Notes under the pieces: generated by a model
Databases searched by the model: none
Told to the model about the DNA's origin: nothing
What the model saw: only the letters and a program-made list of their open reading frames with translations
Translations under genes and position numbers: made by a program
In this document: piece by piece, positions 1 to 6,863 of the stretch
How positions within the stretch are numbered: the first letter of the stretch is position 1
How the letters are laid out: every line of letters starts with the position of its first letter
DNA from: Acidobacteriota bacterium
GTDB taxonomy: Bacteria; Acidobacteriota; Thermoanaerobaculia; Multivoradales; JAHEKO01
Reading direction: 5' to 3'
NCBI GenBank assembly: GCA_029861655.1
Contig: JAOTZA010000061.1
Span: 1-12,867 of the forward strand
Length of the DNA stretch: 12,867 nucleotides

Positions 1-1
1 A

Positions 2-781
2 CCCGGTGGGCACCGCGTGATCGTGGTCCAGGACGTGACCGAACGCGTCGCGATGGAGAACGCTCTCAAGGAAAAAGATCGGCTGGCGTCGCTCGGAATG
101 CTCGCCGCGGGTGTCGCCCATGAGGTCAACACCCCGATCACGGGTATTTCGAGCTACGCCCAGATGCTCTTGGCCGAGACCTCGCGCGAAGATCCACGCT
201 ACGAACTGCTCAAGAAGGTCGAGAGCCAGACCTTTCGCGCGTCAAACATCGTCAACGGTCTTCTCGACTTCGCCAGCAACCGGCAGGGCGAACATCTCCC
301 GCTCGACCTCGGCTCACTCGTTGACGAGAGCCTCGACCTTCTCAAAGAGCGGATGCAACAGTATCGAGTCGGCCTCGAGTGGTGCCTCCCCAGCCAGCGA
401 GTTGCGGTCACCGGCAGCGCGGTCGAGCTGCAACAGGTGGTCACGAACCTGGCAATCAACGCTCTCGACGCGATGAAAGACGTCGAGAATGCAAGACTGA
501 CGGTGACGGCGGGAACAACAGGCCCGGTCGCCTGGGTCGCGATCGAAGACAATGGGCCCGGGATCGCACCGACCGATCTCGACAAGATCTTCCAGCCGTT
601 CTATTCGACCAAATTATCAGCCGGCGGCACCGGCCTGGGACTTTCGATCTCGTTCAACATCATCCGGCGTCATCAGGGCACCATCCGCGTGGTGAGCCAA
701 CCAGGAGAGGGATGCCGGTTTATCGTCGAGCTTCCCTCATCTATGGAGAGCGAAACTGGTGAGCATCCTCATCATCGATGA
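2..781 (+). CDS. Sensor histidine kinase, NtrB/AtoS-like, C-terminal part (5' end outside window)
   Basis: The reading frame is open from the left edge, so the N-terminus is missing. The first residues (VIVVQDVTER) look like the end of a PAS domain, followed by a short linker. The HisKA dimerisation domain carries the H-box HEVNTPITG, with the phospho-acceptor His encoded at 119-121. The HATPase_c domain follows, with N-box NLAINALDAM, G1 DNGPGIA, F-box IFQPFYSTK and G2 GGTGLGLSIS, all intact, so it should be an active kinase. It would autophosphorylate and pass phosphate to the response regulator encoded next, whose start overlaps this gene by 23 bases, which suggests translational coupling. 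The signal cannot be read because the sensing domain lies outside. Family assignment is firm; the specific system is unknown. Confidence 0.95.
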   Translation, partial: PGGHRVIVVQDVTERVAMENALKEKDRLASLGMLAAGVAHEVNTPITGISSYAQMLLAETSREDPRYELLKKVESQTFRASNIVNGLLDFASNRQGEHLPLDLGSLVDESLDLLKERMQQYRVGLEWCLPSQRVAVTGSAVELQQVVTNLAINALDAMKDVENARLTVTAGTTGPVAWVAIEDNGPGIAPTDLDKIFQPFYSTKLSAGGTGLGLSISFNIIRRHQGTIRVVSQPGEGCRFIVELPSSMESETGEHPHHR

Positions 782-2138
782 CGAGGAAGTCCTTCAAGAC
801 GTCCTAACCTCTCTGCTGCGCAAAGAAGGGTATTCGACTCTCAGCGCCCGCACCGGCGAGGAAGGGCTCGCCCTCCTGGCCAAAGAAGACGTCGAGCTGG
901 TTCTCCTCGACTTGATGCTCCCGGACCTTCCCGGGCTAGACGTACTCAAGCGAATCCAAATCGAAGACCCCGACCAGGTCGTCGTGGTCATCACGGCCTA
1001 CTCTTCGATCGAAGGCGCCATCGACGCGATGAGACAGGGCGCCTTCCACTACATCCCGAAGCCGTTCAAGAACGAAGAAGTCCTTCTCAATATCAAGCAG
1101 GGACTCGAGCGGCGGCGCCTCTGGGAGGAAAATCGCGCCTTGCGCGAACAACTTCGCCAGCGCTATTCGTTTGCCAACATCATCGGCAAGTCGAAGCCGA
1201 TGGAGCAGGTATTCGAGACCATCCAGATGGCGGCACCCGCCAAGTCGAACATCCTGATCCTTGGCGAGAGTGGTACCGGAAAAGAGCTGGTCGCCAAAGC
1301 GATCCACCATCACTCGCGGCGCGCAAAAGGGCCCTTCGTCACCGTCAACTCCGGCTCCATGCCACCCGATCTTCTCGAGTCGAATCTCTTTGGCCACGTG
1401 AAAGGCGCGTTCACCGGAGCGGTGTCGAACAAGAAGGGCCTCTTCGAGATGGCCACCAAGGGTTCAATCTTCTTCGATGAGATCGGCAATATCCCCACCG
1501 ACACTCAAGCCAAGCTCCTCCGGGTGATGCAGGAGAAGGAGTTTATGCGGCTCGGTGGAGTCGAGACGCTCAAGGCGGATGCTCGTGTCATAGCGGCCAC
1601 CAATGCCGATCTCGAAGCCAAGGTGCGCGACAGTCAGTTCCGCGAGGATCTCTACTACCGCCTCAACGTCATCACCATTCAGCTTCCGCCGTTGCGTGAG
1701 AGGGTGGAAGACGTCCCGCTCTTGCTGCGCCATTTCCTCGACAAGTACACGGAGGAAAACGAGAAGGAGGTCGAGTCGATCTCGCCGGAGGCGATGCAGG
1801 CGCTTCTCGATTACCGCTGGCCGGGGAACGTGCGCGAGCTCGAAAACGTCATCGAACGAGCCGTGGTGCTTGCCAAGAGTGATTCGATACCGCTCGACCT
1901 CCTGCCTCCTGCCGTAGCCAACCCCGATGGAACTGCGCACACACCCGCCACCCTGCCCGACAACGGCATCTCGCTCAAGGAGGCCATGAGTGCTTACGAG
2001 CGCCAATTGATCGTCAAGGCACTCAAGGCTGCCGGCGGTGTCCAAAAGAGGGCCGCCGAGCTGCTGAGCGTCAAGCCCACGACCCTTCACGAGATGATGA
2101 AACGGCTGAAGGTGTCGATCGAGAATCTAGGTCTGTAA
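759..2138 (+). CDS. Sigma-54-dependent response regulator, NtrC/AtoC class
   Basis: 459 residues with the complete three-domain NtrC layout. The receiver domain (about 1-118) has acidic residues D7/D8, phospho-acceptor D51 in VLLDLMLPD, and K101 in the IPKPF motif. The AAA+ central domain (about 138-370) has Walker A GESGTGKE (169-176), the sigma-54 contact loop GAFTGA (216-221), Walker B IFFDEIG (237-243) and the WPGNVREL sensor II motif (354-361). The C-terminus (about 418-450) is a Fis-type helix-turn-helix. When phosphorylated it should form a ring that hydrolyses ATP to open sigma-54 promoters. The GTG start at 759 gives the usual MSILIIDDEE beginning, and a GGAG lies 10 bases upstream. 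The stop TAA is the first triplet of the palindrome that follows. Targets are unknown. Confidence 0.96.
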   Translation: MSILIIDDEEVLQDVLTSLLRKEGYSTLSARTGEEGLALLAKEDVELVLLDLMLPDLPGLDVLKRIQIEDPDQVVVVITAYSSIEGAIDAMRQGAFHYIPKPFKNEEVLLNIKQGLERRRLWEENRALREQLRQRYSFANIIGKSKPMEQVFETIQMAAPAKSNILILGESGTGKELVAKAIHHHSRRAKGPFVTVNSGSMPPDLLESNLFGHVKGAFTGAVSNKKGLFEMATKGSIFFDEIGNIPTDTQAKLLRVMQEKEFMRLGGVETLKADARVIAATNADLEAKVRDSQFREDLYYRLNVITIQLPPLRERVEDVPLLLRHFLDKYTEENEKEVESISPEAMQALLDYRWPGNVRELENVIERAVVLAKSDSIPLDLLPPAVANPDGTAHTPATLPDNGISLKEAMSAYERQLIVKALKAAGGVQKRAAELLSVKPTTLHEMMKRLKVSIENLGL

Positions 2139-2215
2139 ATCGGTGACAGGCTACTCAATTCGAGTACACAGACAAGGGAAGACCGCCTCGAAATGAGTAG
2201 CCTGTCACCGATTTA
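2136..2215. repeat. Long near-perfect palindrome between convergent genes (REP-like element or bidirectional terminator)
   Basis: Arms 2136-2164 and 2187-2215 are inverted complements at 28 of 29 positions; the only mismatch is A2158/A2193, and the first 22 bp are perfect. The loop is 22 nt (2165-2186). The outer TAA on each strand is the stop codon of the flanking gene, the response regulator on plus and prfA on minus. No T-run follows either arm, so a classical Rho-independent terminator is not obvious, although such a hairpin could stop or protect both transcripts. From memory, the core with GGTGACAGGCTACT resembles palindromes found near IS200-like (RAYT) transposases; that is unverified and no transposase is present here. 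Confidence 0.85.
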
Positions 2216-3298
2216 GGATGCGCCGGCTTCGACGGTCTCCTTCATCCTCTCAGCTTGGAAGTGTTCCGCAACCGGCTCGATCAGCGGGTCGAGCTCGCCT
2301 TCGAGAACCGTAGGGAGTTTGTGCAGCGTTAAGCCGACACGATGGTCGGTGACGCGATTCTGTGGAAAATTGTAGGTGCGGATCTTCTCCGAGCGGTCGC
2401 CGGAACCCACCATCTTGCGGCGCTCTTCGCTCAGCTCGGCCTCCGCCTTCGCGCGCTCGATCTCGAACAAGCGCGCTTTCAGGACACGCATCGCTTTCGC
2501 CTTGTTCTTGATCTGGCTGCGCTCATCCTGGCAGGAGACGACGATACCGGTGGGTTCATGGGTGATGCGCACGGCCGAGTAGGTCGTGTTGACTCCCTGG
2601 CCGCCCGGACCCGAAGCGCAAAAACGGTCGATCCTCAGATCCTTTTCGGTGATCTCGACCTCGACATCCTCGGCTTCCGGCAAGACCGCCACGGTCACCG
2701 CCGAGGTGTGAATGCGCCCCGAGGCCTCGGTTTCCGGCACCCGCTGCACGCGATGCACACCCGCTTCGTACTTGAGCCGGCTGTACGCGCCACGCCCTTC
2801 GACAATGGCCGAAACCTCTTTTATGCCTCGAATCCCCGACTCCGAGACGTCGATGATCTCGACCTTCCACTTCTGGGCCTCGGCGTAGCGGCTGTACATC
2901 CGGAAGAGCTCGGCGGCAAAGAGGCTCGCCTCGTCCCCACCCGTGCCGGCGCGGATCTCCAGAACCACGTTGCGCTGGTCGTTGGGATCCTTGGGCGTCA
3001 GCTCCTTGCGCAGCTCTTCTTCGAGCTCACGTTGGCGCGCCAAGAGCTCCTCCCGCTCCTGCGACACCATCGCATGGAGCTCGTCTCCCTTGCCGAGATC
3101 GGCGAGCATCTCCCCGGTCTCGCCAAGCTGACACTCGACTGCTTCGAGCGAGCGATAGAGCGCGACCACCGGTGTCAGCTCGGAGAGCCGCTTACCGGTT
3201 TCCGCGATCGCGGCCGGGTCACTGTTGATCTCGGGGTCGGACATCCTCTCGGTCAACTCCCGGTGCTTGTCGACCAGCTCTTCCAAACGTTCCAACAT
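2213..3298 (-). CDS. prfA: Peptide chain release factor 1 (RF1)
   Basis: Recognises UAA and UAG in the ribosomal A site and triggers peptide release. From the ATG at 3298 the protein has 361 residues, the usual RF1 length. The anticodon-like PxT motif is PET at residues 188-190, matching E. coli RF1 numbering and excluding RF2, which carries SPF. The catalytic GGQ is at 232-234 in GPGGQGVNTTYSAVRITH, and its Gln is the substrate of PrmC, encoded nearby. An in-frame ATG at 3313 would add five residues (MSESS), but it has no spaced Shine-Dalgarno. The ATG at 3298 has GGAG six bases upstream and starts MLERLEEL like other RF1 proteins. rpmE lies upstream on the same strand across about 160 bp. 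Its TAA stop sits inside the palindrome. Confidence 0.97.
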   Translation of the reverse strand: MLERLEELVDKHRELTERMSDPEINSDPAAIAETGKRLSELTPVVALYRSLEAVECQLGETGEMLADLGKGDELHAMVSQEREELLARQRELEEELRKELTPKDPNDQRNVVLEIRAGTGGDEASLFAAELFRMYSRYAEAQKWKVEIIDVSESGIRGIKEVSAIVEGRGAYSRLKYEAGVHRVQRVPETEASGRIHTSAVTVAVLPEAEDVEVEITEKDLRIDRFCASGPGGQGVNTTYSAVRITHEPTGIVVSCQDERSQIKNKAKAMRVLKARLFEIERAKAEAELSEERRKMVGSGDRSEKIRTYNFPQNRVTDHRVGLTLHKLPTVLEGELDPLIEPVAEHFQAERMKETVEAGAS

Positions 3299-3364
3299 GC
3301 TGCTCTCCGACATCTCTAGAGTCTATTGCACACGTCTATGGCAAAGGCGCACCCCGCCAACACG

Positions 3365-3393
3365 GACCCCGCCTCCTCTTGCGAAGGCGGATC
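3365..3393 (-). other. Stem-loop in the rpmE-prfA intergenic gap
   Basis: On the minus strand 3393-3385 pairs with 3374-3365 as a nine-pair stem with one bulged base and one G-U pair, around a 10-nt loop. The wobble pair exists only in the minus-strand RNA, which is the strand of the rpmE-prfA transcript. No U-tract follows, so it is more likely a processing or attenuating hairpin than an intrinsic terminator. The rest of the gap (3314-3457) shows only GC-rich GAGCCGGC repeats at 3421 and 3451. Function is unknown. Confidence 0.35.
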
Positions 3394-3457
3394 TCTCCAA
3401 ATCACCGCCAGCGATTTCGGGAGCCGGCCGGCGCCGGTAAAACTGCCGGTGAGCCGG

Positions 3458-3670
3458 CTACTGATCGGCCGTTTTGGTGCCGTAGCGACGCTGGAAGCGC
3501 TCGACGCGTCCAGCGGAGTCGACCAGCTTCTGTTTCCCGGTATAGAACGGGTGGCAGGCGCTACAGATTTCCAGCCGCAGCTCGGGCTTTGTCGAATGGG
3601 TCTGGAACGAGTTGCCACAGGCGCAGGTGACGGTCACCAGGTGGAGCTCTGGATGGATTTCGCTTTTCAT
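3458..3670 (-). CDS. rpmE: Ribosomal protein bL31, zinc-binding (C+) type
   Basis: 70 residues, full length for bL31, a large-subunit protein that bridges the subunits near 5S rRNA and the head of the 30S. It begins MKSEIHPEL and carries the family signature CSACHPFYTGKQKLVDSAGR. Cysteines C16, C18, C36 and C39 form the zinc-binding set, so this is the C+ paralogue type, which commonly serves as a zinc reservoir. An AGAGG lies about 8 bases before the ATG. prfA follows on the same strand, a common gene order. A promoter-like sequence sits 74-102 bases upstream of the start. Identification is secure. Confidence 0.97.
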   Translation of the reverse strand: MKSEIHPELHLVTVTCACGNSFQTHSTKPELRLEICSACHPFYTGKQKLVDSAGRVERFQRRYGTKTADQ

Positions 3671-3743
3671 CGGGGTCGCCTCTGCCTTTGGTAGCTGGTT
3701 TTCGGGGCCGTTAGAACGTACCGCCCCGGCTGCAGGGCAGCAG

Positions 3744-3772
3744 ATAGTAGCCGATCAGACGCCCTTATGCAA
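3744..3772 (-). promoter_or_regulatory. Candidate sigma-70-type promoter for rpmE-prfA
   Basis: Reading the minus strand, a -35-like TTGCAT (3772-3767) is separated by exactly 17 bases from a -10-like TACTAT (3749-3744). Transcription would begin near 3737, giving an rpmE leader of about 67 nt. The matches to consensus are partial (3/6 and 4/6), so this is a prediction supported mainly by spacing and position. Confidence 0.4.
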
Positions 3773-4085
3773 CGCTTGGCCCCCCGATCGTATTCCCTCC
3801 GGACCGGCCGGCTCGCAGCAGCCCGGTCGAATGCGCGGCTGGAACCGGCGCAAGCTACTCAGCCTTGGACGAGTTCGCTCGCGCCTCGTTGTTTGCCCGC
3901 GCGGACCAACCCAGCCCCCCCAAGGGTCCTCGTGCGCCCGCGGGCTCACAGCGTTCCTGCCGGCGCATTCACCGGGCTGCGATGACCGCCGGCCAACCAT
4001 GACTTTATCGGCGCGTTCGCCCGGAAGGTCTTTCTGTGTCGGTGGCGTCTCCCCAGCGCGCAAGCCCATATCGGCCCTGCCGAAG

Positions 4086-4265
4086 GCTCCATCAGGGACG
4101 TTTGACGGAGCGCACTGCAAGGTCCAACAAAGTCCGAACCGATCCGGCGCGAGGGAAACCGAGGCGTGCGCCTCGAGGTCACCGGAGTCCGAGGAGCGCA
4201 CGCCGTGCCCTGCGGAGACTTCGGCTGGGCCGTTAAGGCTTGGGGGCCGTGCGTGATCCCAGCCG
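4086..4265. ncRNA. Possible structured RNA: three consecutive stem-loops upstream of prmC
   Basis: Three stems follow one another. First, 4086-4094 pairs with 4103-4111 (eight pairs, one mismatch). Second, 4163-4175 pairs with 4190-4204 (13 pairs, GGCGTGCGC against GCGCACGCC, then CTCG against CGAG with a 2-nt bulge). Third, 4222-4229 pairs with 4258-4265 (eight perfect pairs). Together with the absence of a credible ORF this fits a structured RNA, either a prmC leader on plus or an independent RNA on either strand. I cannot match it to a known RNA family. GC-rich DNA makes chance stems fairly common, so the call is tentative. Confidence 0.3.
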
Positions 4266-4324
4266 TTGACGGGAAAGAAGACCATCGCTGAAGGGCCGCG
4301 GCACGCCTTGGGTACACTGATCCC

Positions 4325-5185
4325 ATGGCGGTATCGATCAGAGAGCTCGACGAGTTCGGACGGCGACAGCTGGCGACCGCGACCTTCGAGGTCTCGCCAA
4401 GGGAGTCGGCGCTGCTCCTCGCCCACGTCCTCGGACTCACCGAAAGCCAGATCCTGTCGCGGGACCGGGAAGGCGTCGACCGAGGAAGCGCCGATCGGTT
4501 TCACAGCCTGATCAGACGACGACTCACCGGCGAACCGGTGGCCTATCTCATCGGTCAAAAAGAATTCTACGGCAGATCCTTTGCGGTCGACTCCCGGGTT
4601 CTGATCCCACGACCCGAAACCGAACATCTCATCGAGGAGGTGCTCGCCCTCGACTTGCCGCCGCGACCCAGGGTTCTCGACCTAGGAACCGGCTCAGGCT
4701 GTCTGGCGATCACGCTGGCGCTCGAGCTGAACGCCCGAGCCGTCGGGGTGGATGTCTCATCGGCGGCGCTGGCCGTTGCGGCCGCCAACATCCGCCGTCA
4801 CCGGACCGGCGATCGGGTCCGCCTCGTCGCCGCCGATCTCGCCGCCGGTCTCGATCTTCAACCGTTCGATCTGGTGGTCTCCAACCCTCCATACATCGGC
4901 GGGGACGAGGCGGAGTCTCTCTCCCAGGAGGTGTCTCGATTCGAGCCGGCGACGGCGCTTTTTGCGCCGCGTTCGTCCGACGCGATGATCGCGCGGCTCT
5001 TCGACGAGCTCGACGAGCTCCAGGCGGGCGTGCCGCTCGTGATCGAAATGGGTTACCTTCACGGTGAACGGCTCGACAACCTTCTGGCGGGCGGCCGGTT
5101 CACTCTTTGCAATACAAAACGCGACTATGCGGGAGTGGAGCGAATAGCCGTTGTCGAGCAAAGACGAGCCAACACATCAAGATAG
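4325..5185 (+). CDS. prmC: Release factor glutamine N5-methyltransferase
   Basis: 286 residues, normal for PrmC (HemK). It uses S-adenosylmethionine to methylate the Gln of the GGQ motif in RF1 and RF2, raising peptide-release efficiency. The N-terminal helical substrate-binding domain spans about 1-75. The linker EFYGRSFAVDSRVLIPRPET leads into the Rossmann methyltransferase fold, with SAM motif LDLGTGSG (119-125) and catalytic NPPY (187-190), and RDYAGVERIAVV near the C-terminus. It lies divergently from its substrate gene prfA and starts a plus-strand operon; murA begins 17 bases after its stop. No clear Shine-Dalgarno precedes the ATG, but TACACT at 4313-4318 would place transcription start about at the ATG, so a leaderless mRNA is possible. 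Confidence 0.95.
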   Translation: MAVSIRELDEFGRRQLATATFEVSPRESALLLAHVLGLTESQILSRDREGVDRGSADRFHSLIRRRLTGEPVAYLIGQKEFYGRSFAVDSRVLIPRPETEHLIEEVLALDLPPRPRVLDLGTGSGCLAITLALELNARAVGVDVSSAALAVAAANIRRHRTGDRVRLVAADLAAGLDLQPFDLVVSNPPYIGGDEAESLSQEVSRFEPATALFAPRSSDAMIARLFDELDELQAGVPLVIEMGYLHGERLDNLLAGGRFTLCNTKRDYAGVERIAVVEQRRANTSR

Positions 5186-5202
5186 CGGGTGAGGTCATCA
5201 GG

Positions 5203-6459
5203 ATGGAACAACTCCACATCCATGGGCCGGCTCGGCTGAAGGGAACGATCCCCATAGCCGGCGCCAAAAACGCCGCCCTTCCCGCTCTGGCTGCCAGTTT
5301 GCTGACCGACGAACCGGTGACGCTGACGAGGCTGCCCCAGGTTCGCGACATCGCCACCATGACGCGGCTGCTGGTCCATCTCGGTGTCAGCACGGCAGAC
5401 ACCGCGGGAGGTCGCGTCTTGAGACACGACTCTCCGGCCAGTGCCGATGATGCGCCCTACGAACTGGTCAAGACGATGCGGGCCAGCGTTCTGGTCCTGG
5501 GTCCGTTGCTGGCTCGACTCGGGCACGCTCGTGTGTCGCTTCCCGGTGGTTGCGCCATCGGCGTAAGACCGATCGACCAGCATCTCTCGGGACTGGAAGC
5601 CCTGGGAGCCGAGGTGAATCTCGAGCACGGCTATGTAAGCGCCCGCGCCGATCGCCTGTTCGGCGCGCGATACCGGTTTGCTATGCCGACCGTCGGCGGT
5701 ACCGAGAACCTGATCATGGCAGCCAGCCTCGCACGAGGCACCACAGTCCTCGAAAATTGCGCGCGCGAGCCGGAGGTGCGGAATCTGGCCGAGCTCCTCA
5801 TCAAGATGGGCGCACGCATCCGCGGTGCCGGCGAAGAGGTGATCCAGATCGAGGGCGTCGATTCGCTGGGCGGCGCTGAGCATGAAGTGCTCCCGGACCG
5901 CATCGAGGCCGGTACCTATCTCGTGGGCGCCGCCATCAGCGGCGGCGACGTGACGCTCGACGGGGCAAACGCCGCCGATCTGGCACCGCTCACCGAGAAA
6001 CTGACCGAATGCGGCTGCGAAATCTCCGAGAGTGTCGGAGGTCTTCGTTTGAGGAGGCTCGGTGAACTCAAACCGAGAGACATCGTCACGGCTCCGCACC
6101 CGGGATTCCCAACCGATCTCCAAGCGCAGTATATGGCCCTGATGACACAGGCCGACGGCGGCTCGACCGTGTGCGAGACCGTCTTCGAGAACCGGTTTCA
6201 GCATGTCGCCGAGCTCAACCGGATGGGTGCGGAGATCGAGATCGACGGCAGCTTTGCGCGTGTCCATGGGCCCACGCCGCTGTCCGGCGCCAAGGTGATG
6301 GCAACCGACTTGAGAGCCTCGGCCTGTCTGGTGCTCGCCGCGCTGACGGCGGATGGCAAGACCATCGTCGATCGCATCTACCACCTCGACCGCGGCTACG
6401 AAAAGATGGAACTGAAATTGCAGACTTTGGGCGCCAGGGTCGAACGCCGACCGGGCTGA
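5203..6459 (+). CDS. murA: UDP-N-acetylglucosamine 1-carboxyvinyltransferase
   Basis: 418 residues, full length for MurA, the cytosolic enzyme that transfers enolpyruvate from PEP to UDP-GlcNAc in the first committed step of peptidoglycan synthesis. It begins MEQLHIHGPARLKGTIPIAG, with K22 and N23 of the substrate site in GAKNAALP. The conserved Arg is R93 in TMRAS. The active-site loop SLPGGCAIG has Cys117 (E. coli Cys115), the residue alkylated by fosfomycin, so the enzyme should be fosfomycin-sensitive by this criterion. FPTDLQAQ carries the general-base Asp, and DLRASACLVLAAL is also conserved. The frame is open upstream to an ATG at 5107, but that would overlap prmC. The ATG at 5203 has GGTGAGG upstream and matches the family start. 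Confidence 0.97.
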   Translation: MEQLHIHGPARLKGTIPIAGAKNAALPALAASLLTDEPVTLTRLPQVRDIATMTRLLVHLGVSTADTAGGRVLRHDSPASADDAPYELVKTMRASVLVLGPLLARLGHARVSLPGGCAIGVRPIDQHLSGLEALGAEVNLEHGYVSARADRLFGARYRFAMPTVGGTENLIMAASLARGTTVLENCAREPEVRNLAELLIKMGARIRGAGEEVIQIEGVDSLGGAEHEVLPDRIEAGTYLVGAAISGGDVTLDGANAADLAPLTEKLTECGCEISESVGGLRLRRLGELKPRDIVTAPHPGFPTDLQAQYMALMTQADGGSTVCETVFENRFQHVAELNRMGAEIEIDGSFARVHGPTPLSGAKVMATDLRASACLVLAALTADGKTIVDRIYHLDRGYEKMELKLQTLGARVERRPG

Positions 6460-6521
6460 AGCCGGCCGAATTCGAGCCCCACAGCATCCGGCGCCCCATC
6501 GGCTGTTCGCAGGTAGAAACG

Positions 6522-6863
6522 ATGTCCGACTGTATCTTCTGCAAAATCGCAGGTGGCGACATACCCACCGAGTTGCTCTACGAATCGGAGGATGTCGTCG
6601 CCTTCAACGACCTGGACCCGCAGGCCCCCGTCCACGTCCTGATCATCCCCCGCCGCCACATTTCCTCGTTGCTGGAAATCGGGGAAACGGACGCCATTTT
6701 GGCCGAGTTGCAAAGCGCGGCGATCGAAATCGCCCGGCAACGAGGGCTCGGAGAGACCGGCTTCCGCCTGGTGACCAACTGCCTCGAGGACGGCGGTCAG
6801 GCTGTGTTTCACTTGCATCTCCACCTGCTGGGTGGGCGACGCATGGGCTGGCCACCGGGATGA
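6522..6863 (+). CDS. HIT-family (HinT-like) purine nucleotide-binding hydrolase
   Basis: 113 residues, typical for HinT-type histidine triad proteins, which hydrolyse nucleoside phosphoramidates and similar adenylated compounds; the physiological role is usually unclear. It begins MSDCIFCKIAGGDIP with the C4/C7 pair seen in this branch. The triad His97-x-His99-x-His101 lies in FHLHLHLLGGRRMGWPPG at the C-terminus, preceded by NCLEDGGQ. The frame is open far upstream into murA, but family alignment fixes the start at 6522, where only a weak AGG precedes the ATG. It lies 62 bp after murA, and its stop overlaps the start of the transglycosylase gene as ATGA. Its link to wall metabolism is positional only. 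Confidence 0.95.
   Translation: MSDCIFCKIAGGDIPTELLYESEDVVAFNDLDPQAPVHVLIIPRRHISSLLEIGETDAILAELQSAAIEIARQRGLGETGFRLVTNCLEDGGQAVFHLHLHLLGGRRMGWPPG

Larger units (their letters stand above)
3671..4324. other. Gene-free divergent region between rpmE and prmC
   Basis: About 650 bp separate the divergent rpmE and prmC genes. Open frames on both strands here translate to Arg/Pro/Ser/Gly-rich low-quality sequence with no motif and no proper Shine-Dalgarno, so I call no protein. The left end holds the rpmE leader and promoter candidate. The right half contains three consecutive stem-loops, listed separately. I found no tRNA, tmRNA, RNase P or SRP RNA signature and no transposon ends. At the prmC end, TACACT (4313-4318) sits at -10 distance from the ATG itself. 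Confidence 0.5.

Noticed and set aside
3299..3313. prfA start at 3313
   Set aside because: It adds five residues without a spaced Shine-Dalgarno; 3298 gives E. coli-like motif numbering and has GGAG six bases upstream. It cannot be fully excluded.
3612..4256. Plus-strand frame of 214 codons overlapping rpmE and the spacer
   Set aside because: It begins inside antisense rpmE and translates to Ser/Pro/Arg-rich sequence with no recognisable domain.
3671..4324. RNase P RNA or tmRNA in the spacer
   Set aside because: AAAGTCCG at 4130 recalls the RNase P 5' conserved region, but the preceding GG, the ACAGAA-type 3' partner and the other invariant motifs are missing. No tmRNA T-arm or tag-reading frame is seen.
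3755..4627. Long open frame (290 codons) on minus through the rpmE-prmC spacer
   Set aside because: Its N-terminal part is a shadow of prmC and the rest has no motif, has shadow-like composition and no proper start; GC-rich DNA gives long chance frames.
5107..6459. Longer murA start at 5107
   Set aside because: It would overlap prmC by 79 bases and add 32 non-family residues; 5203 has a good Shine-Dalgarno and the family start.
6171..6863. Longer start for the HIT gene inside murA
   Set aside because: The upstream part is an out-of-frame shadow of murA; MSDCIFCKI at 6522 is the family N-terminus.
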